This document shows positions 22,996-27,900 of a DNA stretch of 27,900 bases, in pieces; position 1 is the stretch's first letter, and each line of letters begins with the position of its first letter. The notes below the pieces were generated by a model. It saw only the letters and a program-made list of their open reading frames with translations. It did no database searches and was not told the DNA's origin. Source of the DNA: Candidatus Omnitrophota bacterium (GTDB lineage Bacteria > Omnitrophota > Gorgyraeia > Velamenicoccales > Velamenicoccaceae); assembly GCA_028717105.1 (NCBI GenBank), contig JAQUOM010000006.1, positions 1 through 27,900 of the forward strand, written 5' to 3'. The position numbers and the translations under genes were made by a program.

Positions 22996-23003
22996 ACATT
23001 GAA

Positions 23004-24167
23004 ATGACGAACAGGAAGTATTTTTTTGCATCGGAGTCCGTAGGTGAAGGCCATCCCGATAAAGTCTGCGATCAAATTTCGGATGCCGTTTTAGACGAAG
23101 TCTTAAAGAGAGACGACAAGGGGCGCGTGGCCTGCGAGACATATGTGACGATGGGGTTGATCATCGTGGGCGGCGAGATCACGACGAAGACGTCGATCGA
23201 CGTGCACGAGATGACGCGCCGCGTCCTAGAAAACATCGGCTATACACATCCGAAATACGGATTTGATTTTCATACCTGCGCGATCTTGAACGCCATTAAC
23301 AGGCAGTCTCCCGATATTTCCCAGGGCGTGGATGCCGGCGGCGCCGGAGACCAGGGGATCATGATCGGTTACGCCAACGACGAGACCGAAGAACTCATGC
23401 CTCTGCCGATCATGCTGGCCCACAGGCTGGTGCGTCGTTTTGCCCAGGTACGCAAAGAAGAGACATTAAAATATCTCGGCCCTGATTGTAAATCCCAGGT
23501 GACCGTGGAATACGAGAATGGAAAACCAAAAAGGGTCGATAATGTCGTTTTGGCCTGCCAGCATACCGAGGATATCCTGGATGCGTCAGGGCACAAGATT
23601 ACCGCCAGGGCCCGGCAGGAGATCATTGATGTCGTTGCGGGGCCCATTTTGAAAGGCCTGGCGGACCAGAAGACGACGTATTTCGTCAATGAGACGGGGA
23701 AGTTTGTCATCGGGGGGCCGCAATCGGATACAGGGATGACCGGCCGCAAGATCGTCGTGGACACCTACGGCGGCGTCACGTCTCACGGCGGCGGCGCTTT
23801 TTCAGGAAAGGACCCAACCAAGGTCGACCGTTCTGCCACGTACATGGCCCGTTATATCGCCAAGAACATCGTGGCTGCCAAGCTCGCCAGCCGTTGTTTT
23901 ATCCAGCTGGCTTATTGTATCGGGAAAGCAGAGCCCGTGAATCTCTTTATCGACACCTTCGGCACCGGGAAGGCCTCGGATGAGAAGCTGGAATTGGCCG
24001 TGCGCCGGGTCTTCGACCTGACCCCCCAGGGTATCATTAAACACCTGGATCTGCGCAAACCCAAATATCTCCAGACGGCCTGTTACGGGCACTTCGGCCG
24101 TAACGAAGAGGGCTTTACCTGGGAGAAGACGGACAGGGCGGAAGCGCTCAAGAAGGAAGTCAAATGA
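23004..24167 (+). CDS. metK: S-adenosylmethionine synthetase
   Basis: MetK makes S-adenosylmethionine from methionine and ATP. The 387-residue protein has all family signatures: SESVGEGHPDKVCDQISDA at the start, GGEITTKTSID, GAGDQGIMIGYA (the ATP-binding hexapeptide GAGDQG), GRKIVVDTYGG and GGGAFSGKDPTKVDRSATY. Length is the usual ~385. ATG 23004 is fixed by AAGGAGG at 22989-22995; an in-frame ATG 22944 lies within the leader hairpins and is rejected. ahcY follows after 156 bases, so the two SAM-cycle genes are adjacent. Confidence 0.98.
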   Translation: MTNRKYFFASESVGEGHPDKVCDQISDAVLDEVLKRDDKGRVACETYVTMGLIIVGGEITTKTSIDVHEMTRRVLENIGYTHPKYGFDFHTCAILNAINRQSPDISQGVDAGGAGDQGIMIGYANDETEELMPLPIMLAHRLVRRFAQVRKEETLKYLGPDCKSQVTVEYENGKPKRVDNVVLACQHTEDILDASGHKITARARQEIIDVVAGPILKGLADQKTTYFVNETGKFVIGGPQSDTGMTGRKIVVDTYGGVTSHGGGAFSGKDPTKVDRSATYMARYIAKNIVAAKLASRCFIQLAYCIGKAEPVNLFIDTFGTGKASDEKLELAVRRVFDLTPQGIIKHLDLRKPKYLQTACYGHFGRNEEGFTWEKTDRAEALKKEVK

Positions 24168-24188
24168 TAGGGACCACAAGTTAAAAAT

Positions 24189-24288
24189 AAATCCAAATAC
24201 CCAATGACAAATGTCCAATTAAATCCCAACGTCAAAAGGAGCTTAAATAGGACATTGGATTTTTGACATTAATTTGTCATTTGGATTT
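24189..24288. repeat. A/T-rich long inverted repeat between metK and ahcY
   Basis: AAATCCAAAT (24189-24198) and ATGACAAAT (24204-24212) pair with ATTTGGATTT (24279-24288) and ATTTGTCAT (24272-24280). The words TGTCATT and GGACATT recur through to 24300. The composition differs sharply from the flanking genes. It resembles a dispersed intergenic repeat. Confidence 0.65.
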
Positions 24289-24323
24289 TGTCATTGGTCA
24301 TTTTATGTTGGTAAAGGAGTTCC

Positions 24324-25571
24324 ATGAAATATGATGTCAAGGACTTGTCTTTAAGCAAAAAAGGAAGATTAAGGATCGAGTGGGCAGACGACAATATGCC
24401 CGTCTTAAACCTGATCCGCGCAAGGTTCGCCAAAGAAAAACCTTTGACCGGGACCAAGGTTGCCTGCTGTCTGCATGTGACGACAGAGACAGCCGTTCTT
24501 ATGCTGACGCTTAAAGCCGGCGGAGCGGATATCGCTTTGTGCGCATCCAATCCGCTTTCGACACAGGATGATGTGGCCGCATCCCTGGCAAAAGACTACG
24601 GTATTCCGGTGTTTGCCATCAAGGGCGAAAATCACAAGACGTATTATGGACATATCGAGGCGGTCTTGGGCTATAGGCCGGATTTGACAATGGACGACGG
24701 CGCGGACCTCGTTTCCGTCATCCATAAAAAGAAAGGCCGTATTCCTTTGGGTGGGACGGAAGAGACGACAACCGGCGTGATCCGGCTGCGCGCAATGGAA
24801 AAAGAGAATAAACTCCTCTATCCGATCGTTGCCGTTAATGACGCCCAGACGAAATATCTTTTCGATAACCGTTATGGCACGGGCCAGTCGACGATCGACG
24901 GTATTATCCGTGCGACCAACAAACTCGTTGCCGGGACGAATTTCGTCATCTGCGGTTACGGATGGTGCGGTCGCGGAGCTGCCATGCGGGCCAAAGGCCT
25001 GGGAGCGAACGTCATCATCGTGGAGGTCGATCCGTTCAAGGCCCTTGAAGCGGTCATGGACGGTTTTCTGGTGATGCCCGTCGCCCGCGCGGCAAAGGTC
25101 GGCGATATTTTCGTGACGGTCACCGGAGATATTCATGTGCTCAGGCCTGAGCATTTCCGTATCATGAAAGACAAGGCGATCATCTGTAATTCAGGGCATT
25201 TTAACGTCGAGATTGATATTCCCGGTTTAGTCAAGTTGAGCCGGAAGCGCCGCCTGACGCGCGATTTCGTTGAGGAGTTCGTGTTGGCGGACGGCCGGCG
25301 GATTTATCTTTTGGGCGACGGCCGGCTCATCAACCTGGCCGCAGCCGAGGGCCATCCGGCGCAAGTCATGGATATGAGTTTTGCAAATCAGGCGTTATCC
25401 GCGGAATTCATGAAGAAGAATTATCGTCGATTAGAGAAAAAAGTTTACAAGGTCCCTGTGGATATCGACCGGCGCATCGCGGAGCTGAAGCTTGTTTCCA
25501 TGGGCATTAAGATCGATCGTCTGACCCCGGAACAGAAAAAGTATCTGGCGAGCTGGGAGATGGGCACGTAG
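24324..25571 (+). CDS. ahcY: S-adenosylhomocysteinase
   Basis: AhcY hydrolyses S-adenosylhomocysteine to homocysteine and adenosine, removing the inhibitory product of methyltransferases. The 415-residue protein has CLHVTTETAVLMLTLKAGGA, ASNPLSTQDDVAASL and TMDDGADLVS in the substrate domain. The NAD site is FVICGYGWCGRGAAMRAKGLG. The C-terminus carries INLAAAEGHPAQVMDMSFANQA. It is the shorter type without the ~40-residue insertion found in many proteobacterial enzymes. AAAGGAG precedes ATG 24324. A small GGGCAC/GTGCCC hairpin surrounds the stop codon (25562-25576). Confidence 0.97.
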   Translation: MKYDVKDLSLSKKGRLRIEWADDNMPVLNLIRARFAKEKPLTGTKVACCLHVTTETAVLMLTLKAGGADIALCASNPLSTQDDVAASLAKDYGIPVFAIKGENHKTYYGHIEAVLGYRPDLTMDDGADLVSVIHKKKGRIPLGGTEETTTGVIRLRAMEKENKLLYPIVAVNDAQTKYLFDNRYGTGQSTIDGIIRATNKLVAGTNFVICGYGWCGRGAAMRAKGLGANVIIVEVDPFKALEAVMDGFLVMPVARAAKVGDIFVTVTGDIHVLRPEHFRIMKDKAIICNSGHFNVEIDIPGLVKLSRKRRLTRDFVEEFVLADGRRIYLLGDGRLINLAAAEGHPAQVMDMSFANQALSAEFMKKNYRRLEKKVYKVPVDIDRRIAELKLVSMGIKIDRLTPEQKKYLASWEMGT

Positions 25572-25727
25572 TGCCCGTCATCAGGGAACGCCCCTCGTCC
25601 AAAAAAGACTCGGGATTGATTCAGCTCTGGATTAAAGATTAAGGCCCCTCGTTTCTGAGATAGGCGCTGAAGGAAGCTCGGGGTCAATTTCGCACAAACT
25701 CATTCAGCGGGAAATTGAGAGGGATCC
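25572..25727. other. ahcY-DUF4139 intergenic region
   Basis: It holds no gene. TTCAGC/GCTGAA (25620-25625, 25666-25671) and an imperfect TCAATTTC/GAAATTGA stem just before the ribosome site (about 25684-25718) may form leader structure for the next gene. Confidence 0.4.
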
Positions 25728-27416
25728 ATGAAACGAGGGATGAAGCTTTTCTTTATCGTCGCGTTGTCGTTGGTTGCGGCGTATCCCGTTTTCGCCAAGG
25801 ATATCGATTCGCATATCAGCCAGGTGGTTGTTTATCCCGACAGCGCCCTGATTACCCGGGTGGGTACGATGGATCTGGCGGCAGGAGAGCACGAGATTGT
25901 TTTTGCGGACATTATCCCGGACATCGATGAGGGTTCTTTGAGGGTTTCCGGAGAAGGTACGGCCACCGTGAAAATCTTGGGCGCCCAGGTCAAGAAGGAG
26001 TTCCTTCAGGAAGCGGCCGGGGAGCGCGTCAAGGAACTCGAGTTGGAGATCCAGGCGCAGCTCGACGAGATCGGGAAGATCGAAGATGCCCAAAGAGTCG
26101 CGGGCCACAAGAAGCAGCTTTTGGATGCCTTGTTGAATTTTTCCGGCGAGCAGGTCCCGCAGGATATGGCAACCCGGATGCCTCAGGCCAAAGAACTGGG
26201 GGACCTGTTGAATTTTCTGGACATGTCTTATAAAGACCATTATGCGGTCCTCCAGGCCCTCGGTATAAAGGAAAGGGATGCCAGAAAAAAACTGGATGTC
26301 CTGCAAAAGGAGTTGGGCCAGATATCCCGTTCCCATAAAATGAAACGGTCGATCGCCGTTGATGTCGAAGCCGTCAAGGGCGGATCGCTGACGTTGGAAG
26401 TTTCTTATTTGGCGAGAGGCGCATCCTGGTATCCGGTTTATGAGGCGCGCACGGTCTTTGATAAGTCTCAGGTAGAGCTGGTGGGTTTTGGCGTCGTGCG
26501 TCAAAGGACAGGCGAAGACTGGAAAGAGGTGGACGTGACGCTTTCGACGGCCCGGCCCACGGTGTCCGGACAAATGCCGGACCTGGTGCCCTGGTTTCTG
26601 CAGCCTTATGAGCCGCCGCAGGTCAGGCGCAAAGGGTTATTTGCGGAAAAAAGTCAGGCGATGTCGAGGGAAGCGGACTATGAGCCTTATTATATGAAAG
26701 ACGAAAACATGACATTGGCGGGCAGTGCGGCGCCCGAGCAGGTTGAGGAAGCGCGCATGGAATATGCGGCTGTCGAAGAAAAAGGCGTCTCAGTCGTTTA
26801 TAAGATAACCCGCAAGGCCACGATCAAGGCGGACGGTTCCGAGGAGAGGTTGCCGGTTTTGTCGCAAAACCTCGACGCCAAGTTCCAGTATTCGGCTTAT
26901 CCCAGGGCGAGCACATTCGCCTATTTGACGGCACGTGTCACCAATCAAAAAGACCTGCAGCTTCTGCCGGGCCGCATGAATATCTTTTTGGAAGGGGATT
27001 TTGTGGGTATTTCCCAGCTGGCAGGGATCGCGCCGTCCGAGGAATTCGACCTCTATCTCGGCATTGACGAGAACGTCAAGGTCAAGAAGGAGGAGCTTGA
27101 ACGCAAGGTCGACGAGGTCCTCCTGGGGGGTATTCCGTCGCCGACCCGCAAGGTCACGATCCTGTTCAAGACGACCGTCGAGAATTACAAGAATAAAGAT
27201 ATCACGTTTGAATTATTCGATTCCCTGCCTGTTTCGCAGGATGACCGCATCAAGGTGCGCGTCGAGCGCGTCAGCCTGGAACCGAAGGAGAAAGATTATA
27301 AGGACAAAAAAGGTGTATGGCGTTGGGAGTTGAAGCTCAAACCGCGCGAGAAGGTCGAGATCGCCTATACGGCGATCGTTGAATATCCGAGAAATCTCCG
27401 GGTTGAAGGAATGTGA
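25728..27416 (+). CDS. DUF4140/DUF4139 (mucoidy inhibitor MuiA-like) exported protein
   Basis: The 562-residue product begins with a signal peptide (MKRGMKLFFIVALSLVAAY, cleavage likely after PVFA). The DUF4140 domain follows (SHISQVVVYPDSALITRVG, about residues 27-100), then a helical coiled-coil segment (about 100-205; VKELELEIQAQLDEI). The DUF4139 beta domain starts with TLEVSYLARGASWYPVYEA and includes VDVTLSTARP, TFAYLTARVTNQKDLQLLPG and the C-terminal EYPRNLRVEGM. Such proteins are called mucoidy-inhibitor-like in annotations, but their biochemical function is not established. It should be periplasmic or surface-associated. pfkA starts one base after its stop codon, which is odd for such unrelated functions. 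Confidence 0.88.
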   Translation: MKRGMKLFFIVALSLVAAYPVFAKDIDSHISQVVVYPDSALITRVGTMDLAAGEHEIVFADIIPDIDEGSLRVSGEGTATVKILGAQVKKEFLQEAAGERVKELELEIQAQLDEIGKIEDAQRVAGHKKQLLDALLNFSGEQVPQDMATRMPQAKELGDLLNFLDMSYKDHYAVLQALGIKERDARKKLDVLQKELGQISRSHKMKRSIAVDVEAVKGGSLTLEVSYLARGASWYPVYEARTVFDKSQVELVGFGVVRQRTGEDWKEVDVTLSTARPTVSGQMPDLVPWFLQPYEPPQVRRKGLFAEKSQAMSREADYEPYYMKDENMTLAGSAAPEQVEEARMEYAAVEEKGVSVVYKITRKATIKADGSEERLPVLSQNLDAKFQYSAYPRASTFAYLTARVTNQKDLQLLPGRMNIFLEGDFVGISQLAGIAPSEEFDLYLGIDENVKVKKEELERKVDEVLLGGIPSPTRKVTILFKTTVENYKNKDITFELFDSLPVSQDDRIKVRVERVSLEPKEKDYKDKKGVWRWELKLKPREKVEIAYTAIVEYPRNLRVEGM

Positions 27417-27417
27417 T

Positions 27418-27900
27418 ATGGCCGTTAAAAGAATCGCTGTTTTGACAAGCGGAGGAGATGCCCCGGGCATGAATGCGGCCATCCGCGGCGTCGTGCGCAC
27501 GGCTTTTGCGCACAAGCTTGAGACCTTCGGGGTTTTCCGCGGCTATACGGGGTTGATCAACGAAGACTTGAAACCCTTAAGTCACCGGTCGGTATCCAAT
27601 ATCATCAACCGCGGCGGGACGGTCTTAAAGACATCGCGGTGTCCGGAGTTTATGACGAAGGATGGACAACGCAGGGGTGCGGAGGTTTTGCGCAGGAACA
27701 ACATCGACGGCTTGATCGTCATCGGCGGGGACGGAAGTTACCGCGGCGCCCAGATCCTGACGAAAGAGGGAGGAATTCCGTGCATCGGCGTGCCGGGGAC
27801 GATCGACAATGATTTGAGCGGGACCGACCGGACGATCGGTTCGGACACCGCCGTGGAAACGGCCCTGGGCGCCATCGATAAGATCAAGGACACCGTTAAT
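27418..27900 (+). CDS. pfkA: 6-phosphofructokinase, N-terminal part (cut by window end)
   Basis: The first 161 codons are present and the rest lies beyond the window. The sequence begins with VLTSGGDAPGMNAAIRGVV (ATP loop). It continues with FRGYTGLIN, GGTVLKTSRCPEF, VIGGDGSYRGA and GVPGTIDNDLSGTDRTIGSDTA, the fructose-6-phosphate site. The residue after GGD is Gly, and the residue before TIDND is Gly rather than Lys; both favour ATP over pyrophosphate as phosphoryl donor. It phosphorylates fructose-6-phosphate in glycolysis. AAGGA precedes ATG 27418, only one base after the upstream stop, so it is probably co-transcribed with the DUF4139 gene. Confidence 0.96.
   Translation, partial: MAVKRIAVLTSGGDAPGMNAAIRGVVRTAFAHKLETFGVFRGYTGLINEDLKPLSHRSVSNIINRGGTVLKTSRCPEFMTKDGQRRGAEVLRRNNIDGLIVIGGDGSYRGAQILTKEGGIPCIGVPGTIDNDLSGTDRTIGSDTAVETALGAIDKIKDTVN

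Noticed and set aside
22944..23003. 20-residue N-terminal extension of MetK
   Set aside because: It runs through leader hairpins; the AAGGAGG site and the family N-terminus fix ATG 23004.

Overview
This 27.9 kb window looks like chromosome of an uncultured diderm bacterium. Lipid A synthesis (lpxB), an MsbA-type exporter and a periplasmic-type DUF4139 protein point to an outer membrane. Gene content and style (rpsB-tsf-pyrH-frr with a short EF-Ts, membrane-anchored YvcK beside PTS phosphorelay genes, intergenic DNA full of hairpins) would fit Candidatus Omnitrophota. That placement is inference, since no 16S gene is present. No phage, transposase, integrase or CRISPR array is visible.

Layout. 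1-3458: a YbhFSR-like ABC-2 export operon, with the double ATPase of E. coli YbhF encoded as two overlapping genes. 3541-3847: a small membrane protein and tRNA-Lys(CTT). 3848-4511: non-coding DNA with a terminator, an inverted copy of the tRNA T-arm, stacked hairpins and a possible small RNA. 4512-9608: accessory genes (HExxH metallopeptidase-like protein, radical SAM protein, PilZ, DUF4186, DUF362-ferredoxin, macrodomain). 9678-11776, minus strand: lpxB and a Gfo/Idh/MocA oxidoreductase. 11777-12205: a train of hairpins including a two-unit tandem repeat with compensatory changes. 12206-14017: MsbA-like exporter. 14148-17100: rpsB-tsf-pyrH-frr. 17196-17952: tRNA-Lys(TTT), tRNA-Leu(TAG) and tRNA-Gly(GCC), separated by structured non-coding DNA. 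18292-22830: EIIA, YvcK, HPr, Enzyme I and a sugar nucleotidyltransferase, tightly overlapping. 23004-25571: metK and ahcY (S-adenosylmethionine cycle). 25728-27416: DUF4140/DUF4139 protein. 27418 to the end: the start of pfkA.

How the genes work together. The 18.3-22.8 kb operon has a full EI-HPr-EIIA phosphorelay but no sugar permease, and it includes YvcK, so it reads as a carbon or envelope regulatory PTS. The metK-ahcY pair makes and recycles S-adenosylmethionine. lpxB, the oxidoreductase and the divergent MsbA-like exporter form a lipid A/envelope cluster.

The least explained material is intergenic. Three of the four tRNA genes are followed by a partial copy of their own 3' (T-arm) sequence plus dense hairpins. 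The lpxB/msbA divergent region carries tandem two-hairpin units. metK has a structured leader whose hairpin apex resembles those units. All coordinates and structures were read by eye; no folding or database search was run.
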